From assembly GCF_000935025.1 (NCBI RefSeq), contig NZ_CP010836.1, positions 124,001 to 188,000 of the forward strand: a stretch of DNA of 64,000 nt, in the 5' to 3' direction. This document shows positions 39,007 to 48,012 of this stretch, piece by piece. Positions within the stretch are counted from its first letter, which is position 1; every line of letters starts with the position of its first letter. Position numbers and translations under genes: made by a program. The DNA is from Sphingomonas hengshuiensis. GTDB taxonomy: Bacteria; Pseudomonadota; Alphaproteobacteria; Sphingomonadales; Sphingomonadaceae. Below the pieces are notes generated by a model, which was given only the letters and a program-made list of their open reading frames with translations, did not search any database and had not been told where the DNA came from.

Positions 39007-39984
39007 ATGAATTCGCAAACCCCTCCCGATCGCAACGCCGATGCCGCCGCTGCCAAGGGCATTCCGCCGCTCGCCGCGCTTCGCGCTTTCGAGGCTGTGG
39101 GCCGACTCGGCGGCATCCGTCGCGCCGCGACCAGCCTGAACCTCGATCATTCGGTCGTCAGCCGTCATCTGCGCCAGCTCGAGGACTGGGTCGGCGCCGC
39201 ATTGTTCCACCGGGTCGGCGGGCAAGTGAACCTGACCGAGGTGGGAGCCCGCTATCACGGGCGCATATCGGCGGCTCTGGCCGAGATGATCCTCGCCACT
39301 GCCGAAATCCGGAACCCGGACGACCAGAAGAAAATTCTCGTCTGGTGCGTGCCGGGCTTCGCCGCACAATGGGTTGCCGATCGGCTCGCGGCGTTCGAAC
39401 GCGCGCGGCCAGACTATCCGGTCGAACTGCGGCCGACCGATGTCCGCGCCAATCTGCTGACGCACGAGGCGGATGTCGATATCCGCTTCTATCTGGACGA
39501 TTGGCCGCCGGACCCGGGTGGGCGCGGGATCCAATATGTCGAGTTGGCCCGTCCGCCTATCATGATCGTCGCCAGCCCTGCCGTCGCAGAGCAATTGAAG
39601 GGAATCACCGTCGACGAACTGGTCGACGCGCCGCTGCTGCACGAGGAGCATGATCATCAATGGCGCGCCTGGCTCAGCCTGAATAACGCCGGCCCGCTTC
39701 CGGAGAAGCTCTCCGGTCCGTTGTTGTGGCACGCCCATCTTGCGATCGCCGCTGCGCGCAACAGCCGCGGACTGGCGCTTGCCAGCACCTATCTGGTCGA
39801 TGCCGACCTTCGCAGCGGCGGGCTTGTCGAGCTTCAGGTCCGCGACACGCGCCCGGTGGTGATCGGCGCCTATGCCTTCGTCACGCGCGAGGATCGCTGG
39901 TCGGCTGACGGCGTGTTGCAATTCCGTCGCTTCCTGCAGAGCGAAGTCGCGCGGTTCAGCGCCGGCGCAACCGGCGCCCGCTGA
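39007..39984 (+). CDS. LysR-family regulator, GcvA-like
   Basis: 325 residues. The helix-turn-helix is PLAALRAFEAVGRLGGIRRA plus NLDHSVVSRHLRQLEDWVGA, and FHRVGGQVNLTEVGARYH follows, the pattern of the GcvA subgroup. The effector domain covers roughly residues 110-310. It sits between the two halves of the amidohydrolase cluster and is the obvious candidate to bind the palindromes at 35377, 39994 and 42991 (inference). Confidence 0.88.
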   Translation: MNSQTPPDRNADAAAAKGIPPLAALRAFEAVGRLGGIRRAATSLNLDHSVVSRHLRQLEDWVGAALFHRVGGQVNLTEVGARYHGRISAALAEMILATAEIRNPDDQKKILVWCVPGFAAQWVADRLAAFERARPDYPVELRPTDVRANLLTHEADVDIRFYLDDWPPDPGGRGIQYVELARPPIMIVASPAVAEQLKGITVDELVDAPLLHEEHDHQWRAWLSLNNAGPLPEKLSGPLLWHAHLAIAAARNSRGLALASTYLVDADLRSGGLVELQVRDTRPVVIGAYAFVTREDRWSADGVLQFRRFLQSEVARFSAGATGAR

Positions 39985-39993
39985 TCCTCCACG

Positions 39994-40012
39994 CGGTGCG
40001 CCCCGCGCACCG
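39994..40012. promoter_or_regulatory. Palindrome, site 2 of the recurring motif
   Basis: CGGTGCGC and GCGCACCG are perfect inverted arms around CCC, 10 bases after the LysR stop and about 140 bases before the aminotransferase start. The core is identical to site 1 outside the three-base spacer. Confidence 0.6.
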
Positions 40013-40145
40013 GGCCGACGGCAATTGCAACTTGTCGCATACCGCGCCCGCTCGGATGGTCTCGAGGAAATTCAACGAGACGGAGGCGGCACTTGCGGCG
40101 GTGGCAACGATGGTCTGGCAGGAACCCGCATCAATGGCCGGCGGG

Positions 40146-41477
40146 ATGAGTAGCGACGATGCCACTTTGGCGGCGGTGCCCGATCTTTCCGCTTTCTGGA
40201 TGCCCTTTACCGACAACCGCTATTTCAAGGCCAATCCGCGCCTCTTCTCGGCGGCAAGCGGTATGCATTACACCACGCCCGACGGTCGGAGGGTATTGGA
40301 TGCAACGGCGGGCCTGTGGTGCGTCAATGCCGGGCATGGCCGCGAGCCGATCGTCCGCGCGATTCAGGCGCAGGCGGCCAAGCTCGATTTCGCGCCGACG
40401 TTCCAACTCGGCCATCCGGCAGCGTTCGAACTGGCGACGCGACTGGCGGCGCTCATGCCCCGCGGTCTGGATCGCGTATTCTTCACCAATTCGGGGTCCG
40501 AGTCGGCCGATACCGCGCTGAAGATGGCGCTCGCCTATCACCACGCGCGCGGCCAGTCGGGGCGCGTTCGGATGATCGGCCGGCAACGCGGCTATCACGG
40601 CACCAACATGGGCGGAACGTCGGTGGGGGGGATCGGCGGGAACCGGCGCGCCTTCGGGGCACAGATATGGGGGGTCGATCACCTTGCCCACACCCATGGC
40701 CACGCCGCCCCGTTCACGCGCGGCAGACAGGCCAGCAACGGCGACCTTGCCGGCGAGTTGAACGAACTGATCGCGCTGCACGGCGCCGAGAGCATCGCGG
40801 CAGTGATCGTCGAGCCGGTGGCGGGATCGACGGGCGTTCTGGTGCCGCCGCGGGGTTATCTCGAACGCCTGCGACAGATCACCGCGCAACACGGAATCCT
40901 GTTGATCTTCGACGAAGTGATCACCGGTTTCGGGCGTCTGGGCAAGGCGACGGCGGCCGAGTTCTTCGGCGTCACGCCCGATATATTGACGCTGGCCAAG
41001 GGGCTTACCAACGGCGCGGTGCCGATGGGCGCGGTGGTCGCCAGCCGGGCGGTGCATGACGCGATCGTCGAGGGTGCCCCGGCCGGCATCGAATTCCTCC
41101 ACGGCTACACCTATTCGGGCCATCCCCTGGCCGCCGCCGCGGGGATCGCCACGCTGAAGATATGCGAGAGCGAGGCGCTGTTCGAGCGCGCGGAGGGCCT
41201 CGCTTCCTATTGGGAAGACGCCGTGCATCGGCTGGCAGGAACGCGCCACGTCATCGACGTGCGCAATCTCGGGCTGGTCGCGGGCATCGAGCTTGCGCCG
41301 CGCGAAGGCGCTCCCGGCGAGCGTGCGACCCGGGCCTTCCGCCGTTGCTTCGACGAGGGGCTGCTGATCCGCGTCACCGGCGACATCATTGCGCTTTCAC
41401 CGCCGCTGATCGTCGAGCGCGCGCAGATCGACGAGATCGTCGAGCGCATCGCGGCGGTGCTGGAGACGATCGAATGA
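40146..41477 (+). CDS. Class III omega-aminotransferase (beta-alanine:pyruvate type)
   Basis: 443 residues from ATG 40146; ATG 40134 and further upstream starts are in frame. DLSAFWMPFTDNRYFK is the typical start of the beta-alanine:pyruvate aminotransferase group. YHGTNMGGTS contacts the cofactor, IFDEVITGFGRLGK holds the PLP Asp, and ILTLAKGLTNGAVPMGAV the Schiff-base Lys. It transfers an amino group from an omega-amino acid or amine to pyruvate. Overlapping ATGA with a permease gene indicates uptake and deamination of the same compound. Confidence 0.93.
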   Translation: MSSDDATLAAVPDLSAFWMPFTDNRYFKANPRLFSAASGMHYTTPDGRRVLDATAGLWCVNAGHGREPIVRAIQAQAAKLDFAPTFQLGHPAAFELATRLAALMPRGLDRVFFTNSGSESADTALKMALAYHHARGQSGRVRMIGRQRGYHGTNMGGTSVGGIGGNRRAFGAQIWGVDHLAHTHGHAAPFTRGRQASNGDLAGELNELIALHGAESIAAVIVEPVAGSTGVLVPPRGYLERLRQITAQHGILLIFDEVITGFGRLGKATAAEFFGVTPDILTLAKGLTNGAVPMGAVVASRAVHDAIVEGAPAGIEFLHGYTYSGHPLAAAAGIATLKICESEALFERAEGLASYWEDAVHRLAGTRHVIDVRNLGLVAGIELAPREGAPGERATRAFRRCFDEGLLIRVTGDIIALSPPLIVERAQIDEIVERIAAVLETIE

Positions 41478-42868
41478 CCGTGACCCACGAGGCGATCGAG
41501 ACGGCGGTGGCCGGCGCGCCGCGGTCCGCCACGCTCGACAAGAGCCTGCGCCGGCGGCACGTGGAGATGATCGCGATCGGCGGCATCATCGGCGCGGGAC
41601 TCTTCGTCGGCAGCAGCGCCTCGATCGCGGCGATCGGCCCCGCCGTGGTGCTGAGCTATGCCGGCGCCGGGCTCATCGTCCTGCTGGTGATGCGGATGCT
41701 GAGCGAGATGGCCGTGGCCATTCCCGGCGTGCAATCCTTTCCCGATTTCGTGCGGCTGGGCCTTGGTCATTGGGCCGGGTTCATGAGCGGATGGCTCTAT
41801 TGGTATTTCTGGGTGGTGGTGGTGGCGATCGAGGCGATCGCGGGCGCCAACATCGTCCATCAGTGGCTCCCGATGGTGGATAGCTGGGTGATCGGCGTGG
41901 CGCTGATGGCGGTGCTCAGCGCGGTCAACCTGCTCTCGACCCGCTCCTATGGCGAATTCGAGTTCTGGTTCTCTTCGATCAAGGTTGCGGCGATCCTGGT
42001 GTTCATCCTGGTCGCCGCGGGCTTCGTGTTCGGGATCACCGCGCCCGCCGGGCCGACCTGGTCCAACCTTGTCGCGCATGGCGGCTTCATGCCCAATGGC
42101 GCATTGCCAGTGCTCGGCGGGGTGACCAGCGTCATCTTCTCGCTCGTCGGCGCCGAGATCGCGACGATCGCAGCGGCTGAATCCCCCGAATCCAGTGGCA
42201 CGCTCGGGAGAATGACGGCAACCGTCGCCGGCCGAATCCTGATCTTCTACATCCTCTCGGTGACGCTCATCGTCGCGGCGATACCCTGGACGACCATCGT
42301 ACCCGGCGAATCCCCCTTTGCCGCGGCGCTGGCCGCGATGGAGATACCCGGCGCCGCGCTCGCAATGAATATCATCGTGCTGGTGGCGGTGCTCTCGTGC
42401 CTCAACTCGGGGCTCTATGTGACGTCGCGGGTGCTGTTTTCGCTCGCCGCGCACGGCGATGCCCCGCAAGCGCTGGTCGCGCTCGACCGACGGAGGGTGC
42501 CGGCGCGGGCCATCCTGATCGGCAGCCTGTTTGCCTATGCCGCGCTCGCCGCTTCGATCCTGTCGCCGCAGACGGTGTTCGCGTTCCTCGTCAACGCATC
42601 GGGCGCGCTGATGCTTGCGATCTATCTGATGATCGCAGTCGCCCAGATCCGCCTGCGCACCCGGATCGAGAAGGAAGCGCCCGAGCGCCTCGCCGTCCGG
42701 ATGTGGTTTCATCCCTGGGGTACGATCTTCGCGATAGCGGCGATCGTCACCGTCCTGGCGGCGATGGCGCTTACCCCCAAGCTCTCCCGCGAATTCTTCG
42801 CGAGCCTTGTCCCGGTCGTCATCACGGCCCTCGCCTTTCTCGCGCACCGCCGCAACGCGCGCCGCTGA
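41474..42868 (+). CDS. APC-family amino acid permease
   Basis: 464 residues with about twelve membrane helices. The helix 1 motif is IGGIIGAGLFVGSSASI, and SYGEFEFWFSSIKVAAI is the conserved helix 5 entry of the amino acid transporter (GabP/AnsP/CycA) branch. It should import a small amino acid, most simply the substrate of the aminotransferase whose stop it overlaps, for example an amino acid released in the periplasm by the exported amidohydrolases. Confidence 0.92.
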   Translation: MTVTHEAIETAVAGAPRSATLDKSLRRRHVEMIAIGGIIGAGLFVGSSASIAAIGPAVVLSYAGAGLIVLLVMRMLSEMAVAIPGVQSFPDFVRLGLGHWAGFMSGWLYWYFWVVVVAIEAIAGANIVHQWLPMVDSWVIGVALMAVLSAVNLLSTRSYGEFEFWFSSIKVAAILVFILVAAGFVFGITAPAGPTWSNLVAHGGFMPNGALPVLGGVTSVIFSLVGAEIATIAAAESPESSGTLGRMTATVAGRILIFYILSVTLIVAAIPWTTIVPGESPFAAALAAMEIPGAALAMNIIVLVAVLSCLNSGLYVTSRVLFSLAAHGDAPQALVALDRRRVPARAILIGSLFAYAALAASILSPQTVFAFLVNASGALMLAIYLMIAVAQIRLRTRIEKEAPERLAVRMWFHPWGTIFAIAAIVTVLAAMALTPKLSREFFASLVPVVITALAFLAHRRNARR

Positions 42869-42990
42869 GTTCGCCGAGAGCGTCTTCGCTCGCCGCAGCG
42901 CACGCGCCGTGCCGATCTCTTCCCGCGCTTCCGACCGATTAGCCGCATCATGGGGCGCAAATACTGTGCGCCGCACCATGCCTGGGCAAC

Positions 42991-43009
42991 TGGTGCATAG
43001 CGCGCACCG
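42991..43009. promoter_or_regulatory. Palindrome, site 3 of the recurring motif
   Basis: TGGTGCAT-AGC-GCGCACCG: the right arm is identical to sites 1 and 2, the left arm keeps GGTGC. GGTGC and GCACC stay seven bases apart in all three sites. It lies 79 bases before the amidohydrolase start at 43088. Confidence 0.5.
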
Positions 43010-43087
43010 CCCTGCGACCTTTCGCACCTTGCGACAGGCTGCGCCAACGGTGAAACACAGCGAAAGGCCTCAAAGGGGGCAACAAGA

Positions 43088-44881
43088 ATGCCGCGTCGCA
43101 CAAACGGGAATCCGAACATGAGCAGAGCTGCCGCCATCGCCATGCTTGCCTTCACCGTGCTGACGCCGGTCGGTCGGCAGGCCCATGCCCAGACCGCGTC
43201 GGCCGCCACGGTCAGCGCACCCGATCTGATTTACGAGAACGCCAGGGTCTATACCGTCAACGCGAAGTTCGAACTGGCGCAGGCCGTCGCGATCCGCGGC
43301 GACAAGATCGTCGCAGTGGGGAGCACTGCCGAGATTCGCCGCCTGGCGGGTCCGCAGACGAAGGTCGTCGATCTCGCGGGCAAGCCGTTGCTGCCCGGGT
43401 TCGCCGACAATCACGTGCATCTCGGCGGGCCGCTCCAGCCCTGGAAATATGGCGGCATGATCGGCGAGCTGCCCGCATGGATCCGGGGCGCCGACACGAT
43501 CCCCAAGGTTCTCGAAGCGATCAAGGGCCAGGTGGCAACGCTTCCCAAAGGGAGCTGGATCGTGGGTGAGCTGTCCCGCGAGCAATGGCCGAACGGCACG
43601 CTTCCCGGGCGCATCGATTTCGACAAGGTCGCGCCGGACAATCCCGTTGCGATCGCCCGCGGGCCGCACACCTTGCTGGTCAACAGCGCCGCGCTGAAGG
43701 CGGCCAGGATCACGCGGGAAACGACTGCCGAGGGCGGCGAGATCGTTCACGGTCCCGATGGTGAGCCCAATGGCAAGATCCTCGAATCCGCGCGGCGGCT
43801 GATCTGGGAAGTGATGCCCCCCGAAACCCGCGAAGGCGGCGGCGGTAAGGAAGCCAGTCTCGCCGAATGGCACAAATTGTTCACGCAGCTCGTCGACCTC
43901 GGCGTGACCAGCGTCAACATTGCCGGCGTTCGGCCCGCCGACCTCAAGCTCGTCCAGGAGATGTATGATCGCTGGGGAGACGAACTGCCGCGCGCGGTTG
44001 TCCAGGTCCGCCTCTGGCCCGGATATGATCATCACGCCGACCCGGAGATCGGCGTCAAGGAGTCGATCGCCGAGGTCGATGCGCTGCCCGATCCCAAGAC
44101 GATCTTCACGCATCCCAAGCTCAAGGCCGGCGCGATCAAGATGAGCATCGACGGCGGGCTGAGTGCGCCGATCATGTGGACGACCAAGCCCTATGAAAAC
44201 AGGCCCGGCTTTCACGGCGAGCAGCGCATTCCGGACTCGGTCTTCTACCGCGTCGCCAAACGCGCCCATGAGCGGGGATGGCAGCTCGGCATTCACGTGA
44301 TGGGTGACGGCGCCGTGGTGATGGTCGTCGATCAGCTCGAGCGGATTTACAAGGAAGTGCCCGGCAAGGACGATACGCGCGACTATCTTCATCATGTCGC
44401 GGTGATGCCGCCGGAATCCACGATGAAGAAAATGGGCAAGCTGCACATCAACGTGGCCAGCCAGCCCGGCTTCCTGCTCGCGCTGGGGTCTTATGCGGAC
44501 GAGGCGCTCTCGCCCTATGACGAAGCGCATCAGGACCCCTCGCGTTCGCTGCTGAACCACGGAGTCCGCGTATCCTATGGCTCCGACGCCGGGCCTTATG
44601 GTCCGATCGCGGGCATCTATGCGGCGGTAACCCGGCGCGGGTGGAACGACGTCGTGCATGGCGCGGAGGAGGCGGTGACCGTCCCCGAGGCAATCGAAAT
44701 GCATACGCTCGAGCCTGCATATTTCAACTTCGAGGAAGCGGTCCGCGGTTCGATCGAGCCCGGAAAGCTCGCGGACCTGGTGGTTCTGGACACCGATCCG
44801 ATGACGATCGATCCGGTGCGGATCCAAGACATCAAGATCGAACGCACCATCATCGGCGGCAAGGAAATATTCGCCCGCTGA
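43088..44881 (+). CDS. Exported YtcJ/NfdA-type amidohydrolase (copy B)
   Basis: 597 residues from 43088, where AAAGGGGGC precedes the ATG; ATG 43118 is also possible. The signal peptide core is RAAAIAMLAFTVLTP ending QAHAQ. Elements match copy A: GFADNHVHLGG, AGAIKMSIDGGLSAP, LGIHVMGDGAVVM and VSYGSDAGPYGPIAGIYAA, with IEPGKLADLVVLD near the end. It is preceded by palindrome site 3 and followed by a TonB receptor, forming a second uptake-and-hydrolysis unit. The substrate is not known. Confidence 0.87.
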   Translation: MPRRTNGNPNMSRAAAIAMLAFTVLTPVGRQAHAQTASAATVSAPDLIYENARVYTVNAKFELAQAVAIRGDKIVAVGSTAEIRRLAGPQTKVVDLAGKPLLPGFADNHVHLGGPLQPWKYGGMIGELPAWIRGADTIPKVLEAIKGQVATLPKGSWIVGELSREQWPNGTLPGRIDFDKVAPDNPVAIARGPHTLLVNSAALKAARITRETTAEGGEIVHGPDGEPNGKILESARRLIWEVMPPETREGGGGKEASLAEWHKLFTQLVDLGVTSVNIAGVRPADLKLVQEMYDRWGDELPRAVVQVRLWPGYDHHADPEIGVKESIAEVDALPDPKTIFTHPKLKAGAIKMSIDGGLSAPIMWTTKPYENRPGFHGEQRIPDSVFYRVAKRAHERGWQLGIHVMGDGAVVMVVDQLERIYKEVPGKDDTRDYLHHVAVMPPESTMKKMGKLHINVASQPGFLLALGSYADEALSPYDEAHQDPSRSLLNHGVRVSYGSDAGPYGPIAGIYAAVTRRGWNDVVHGAEEAVTVPEAIEMHTLEPAYFNFEEAVRGSIEPGKLADLVVLDTDPMTIDPVRIQDIKIERTIIGGKEIFAR

Positions 44882-44991
44882 TTATCGTAGATAATAACAA
44901 GGGATAGATCCGGAAGAGCGCCAACGGGCGAATTCCGAAGCGATCTATTGGGGAGAGGCTGCCCGAATTACATAAAAAGGGGGTGGCAATA

Positions 44992-47919
44992 ATGATTGGG
45001 CACTATAACAATCCGGGTAGCAGCGCGCTCTCTCGGGCGCGCGGCACCAGACGATTTGGAATCGCGACCGTCAGTCTTATCGCTCTTTGCATCAGTGCGC
45101 AGGCGCATGCGCAAGATGCTGCCTCGACAGAAAGCGCGGAAGAAAACGCACAATCCGAAAGCCCCGGGGTCGCACCTGAAGGCGAGATCACCGTAACCGG
45201 CTCGCGCATCGTGCGCGATGGCTATAGCGCACCTACGCCGGTGAGCGTGCTCACCAGCGCGGATATCCAGGCGCAGGCGCCCGCCAACCTCGCCGATTTC
45301 GTCAACCAGCTGCCGTCGATCGCGGGCAGCACGACGCCTGCGAGCAGCACCGGTTCGCTGAGCGGCGGCGCCGCCGGCATCAACGCCATCAACCTGCGCG
45401 GCCTGGGAGCAGGCCGCACGCTGGTGCTGCTCGACGGGCAACGGTCGGTGGCCTCGACCGCGACGGGCCTGGTCGACGTCAACACCTTCCCCCAGCAACT
45501 GGTCGAACGCGTCGAGATCGTCACCGGCGGTGCGTCCGCGGCCTATGGCTCCGACGCGATCGGCGGGGTCGTCAACTTCATCCTCGACAAGTCGTTCAAG
45601 GGTCTCAAGATGTCGGCCGAGACCGGCATCACCGACTATGGCGACGGCGAATTCTACAAATTGAGCGCCACCGGCGGCCTTTCGCTGATGGATGACCGGC
45701 TGAAGATCATCGCAAGCGCCGAGTATTTCGAGCTTCCCGGGATCCACTATATCGATCGGGACTGGAACCAGCAGGGTTACTTCCACATCACCAATCCGGA
45801 TTATGTGGCGGGCAACGGAAAGCCCGAGCGCTATGTCGGCTATAATATCGGTCCAAGCAACGCCACGCCGGGGGGCCTCATCACCTCCGGTCCCCTGCGC
45901 GGAACGGTTTTCGGGCAGATCGATCCCGCGACCGGACGCGCGACGACGTCCACGCTCAATTTCGGAAAGGTCAGCGGCGCGTGGATGATCGGCGGCGACT
46001 GGCAGGCGACTTCGGAAAACTGGGTCGGCGTGAACTCGTTTCAGCCGGGTCAGGAGCGCATCGGGACCTTCGGTCGCGTCAGCTTCGAGCTCACGCCGGA
46101 CATCGAAGTCTTCGCCCAGGGCTCGTTCAATCGGGACGAGGGCTATTCGGTGTACATCTCGTCGATCAACGCGGGCAATCTCTCCATCCGGCGCGACAAT
46201 GCGTTTCTGCCGGCATCGGTGCGGGCCGCGATGGTCGCGAACAATCTTCAAACCATCACCGTCGGGACGTCTAACGAAGGCATCCCTCCGGGTACGGCGA
46301 CCAACATTCGCGAAGTCACGCGCTATGTGGTCGGCGCGAACGGTAATTTCGATGCGCTGGGCAGCAATTGGAAATGGGACGCCTATTACCAGTCGGGCAA
46401 GTCCAAGCTCAACGAAAACCTGATCAACACCTGGAACAACACCCGGATCGCCAATGCGACCGACTCGATCTACGCGCCCGCCGGCAATGCCGAAGGGGTG
46501 GCGGCGGGGACCGTCACCTGCCGGATCAATGCCGACAGCAACCTGTCGAACAACGATGCGGCATGCGTGCCGCTCAACCGCATCGGCACCGGGGGCGTTA
46601 CCCAGGCTGCGCTCGATTATGTTCTCGGCACGCCCTATCGCCTGCAGACCATCACCCAGAAGGTGGGGGCGCTGACCTTCAGCGGGAACCCGTTCGCGCT
46701 GCCCGCCGGCCCGGTCTCGGTCGCCTTTGGCGGTGAATATCGCGAGGAGAAGGTCGACGGGTTCGTCGAGGAGCGGTACAAGACCGGCTGGCAGTACGGC
46801 AATTATCTGCCGAACGTCGGCGGCTACAACGTCAAGGAAGCCTTTCTCGAAGTCGCGGTCCCGATATTCTCGGGCCTGGATCTCAATGCGGCGGGTCGGT
46901 ACACCAGCTATTCGACCTCTGGCGATGTGCAGACGTGGAAAGTCGGCGCGACCTATGCGCCACTGTCCGACATCAAGTTCCGCGGCACGATCTCGCACGA
47001 CATCCGTGCGCCCAATCTCGACGAACTGTTCGCCGCCGGCACGGGGCGCAGCAACACGGTCATCATCAACGGCGCCTCCGCCGCCTATCAACAATTGGCC
47101 ACCGGCAATCGGGACCTGAAGCCCGAAGTCGCCGACAGCTGGAGCGCAGGCCTGGTGTTCACACCGACCTTCCTGCCCGGCTTCGCCTTCTCGGCGGACT
47201 ATTACAGGGTCGAGATCAGCGAGGCGATCGGTTCGCTCCAGCCGCAAACGGTCGCCGATCTCTGCTACCTTCAGAATGTCGCGGCGCAATGCGCGAACAT
47301 CACGACGCTATCGAGCGGTCTGCTGCAGATTAAGCTCGCACCGTTCAATTTCTCCAAACAGCTTTCGCGCGGTCTCGATTTCGAGGCGAGCTATCGGATG
47401 TCGTTGGGCAGCGGAAACCTGTCGCTGCGCGCGCTGGCCACGCATTATATCGAAAATCTGGTCGATAACGGGCTGGAGGCGGCGCAGGATACCGCCGGAA
47501 CCAATGATGCGACCAATGGCGGCGGTCCTCCCCACTGGATCTACCGCCTGAATGCCCTGTACGAGATTGATCCCTTCAAGTTCAGCCTGATCGGTCGCGG
47601 CGTCAGCGCCGGTGTGATCAACAACTCCTATATCGAATGCACGTCGAACTGCCCGGTCTCGACGGTCGAGCATCGGACGATCAACAACAATCATGTCGAT
47701 GGCCAATTCTGGCTCGACGCCTCGGTCACCACTGCATTCGATGCACTTGGCGCGCTGGGAGAGTTCCAGATTTCGGTGTCGAACATCTTCAACTCGGATC
47801 CGGTACTCGTCGCACGCGGCCCTACCGGGAACAGTGCCCCGTCTTTTCCCGCGACCAACCAGACCCTCTACGACATGTACGGCCGCACCTATCGCGCGAC
47901 CTTCCGCATAAAGTTCTGA
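44992..47919 (+). CDS. TonB-dependent receptor of the amidohydrolase cluster
   Basis: 975 residues from ATG 44992, with AAGGGGGT seven bases upstream; a GTG at 44983 is in frame. The signal peptide ends near ISAQAHAQ. The plug includes EGEITVTGSRIVRDG, ANLADFVNQLPSIAGS, INLRGLGAGRTLVLLDG and RVEIVTGGASAAYGSDAIGG, the large sphingomonad receptor type. The barrel ends TFRIKF. Position between the exported amidohydrolases suggests it admits the cluster's substrate. Confidence 0.9.
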   Translation: MIGHYNNPGSSALSRARGTRRFGIATVSLIALCISAQAHAQDAASTESAEENAQSESPGVAPEGEITVTGSRIVRDGYSAPTPVSVLTSADIQAQAPANLADFVNQLPSIAGSTTPASSTGSLSGGAAGINAINLRGLGAGRTLVLLDGQRSVASTATGLVDVNTFPQQLVERVEIVTGGASAAYGSDAIGGVVNFILDKSFKGLKMSAETGITDYGDGEFYKLSATGGLSLMDDRLKIIASAEYFELPGIHYIDRDWNQQGYFHITNPDYVAGNGKPERYVGYNIGPSNATPGGLITSGPLRGTVFGQIDPATGRATTSTLNFGKVSGAWMIGGDWQATSENWVGVNSFQPGQERIGTFGRVSFELTPDIEVFAQGSFNRDEGYSVYISSINAGNLSIRRDNAFLPASVRAAMVANNLQTITVGTSNEGIPPGTATNIREVTRYVVGANGNFDALGSNWKWDAYYQSGKSKLNENLINTWNNTRIANATDSIYAPAGNAEGVAAGTVTCRINADSNLSNNDAACVPLNRIGTGGVTQAALDYVLGTPYRLQTITQKVGALTFSGNPFALPAGPVSVAFGGEYREEKVDGFVEERYKTGWQYGNYLPNVGGYNVKEAFLEVAVPIFSGLDLNAAGRYTSYSTSGDVQTWKVGATYAPLSDIKFRGTISHDIRAPNLDELFAAGTGRSNTVIINGASAAYQQLATGNRDLKPEVADSWSAGLVFTPTFLPGFAFSADYYRVEISEAIGSLQPQTVADLCYLQNVAAQCANITTLSSGLLQIKLAPFNFSKQLSRGLDFEASYRMSLGSGNLSLRALATHYIENLVDNGLEAAQDTAGTNDATNGGGPPHWIYRLNALYEIDPFKFSLIGRGVSAGVINNSYIECTSNCPVSTVEHRTINNNHVDGQFWLDASVTTAFDALGALGEFQISVSNIFNSDPVLVARGPTGNSAPSFPATNQTLYDMYGRTYRATFRIKF

Positions 47920-47924
47920 GCCGA

Positions 47925-47953
47925 ACCCCGCCGTTTCGACAGGGCGGCGGGGT
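47925..47953 (+). terminator. Hairpin after the TonB receptor
   Basis: ACCCCGCCG pairs with CGGCGGGGT around an eleven-base loop, six bases after the stop codon. No T-run. Confidence 0.6.
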
Positions 47954-48012
47954 ACGGCCCGAGTGTCCTTCCTACGACGGTTGCAGCCAACCGAGCCCCA
48001 AGGAAAACGCGA

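Noticed and set aside
44968..47289. 773-codon minus-strand frame opposite the TonB receptor at 45 kb
   Set aside because: Antisense shadow; the receptor on the plus strand has signal peptide, plug and terminal Phe.
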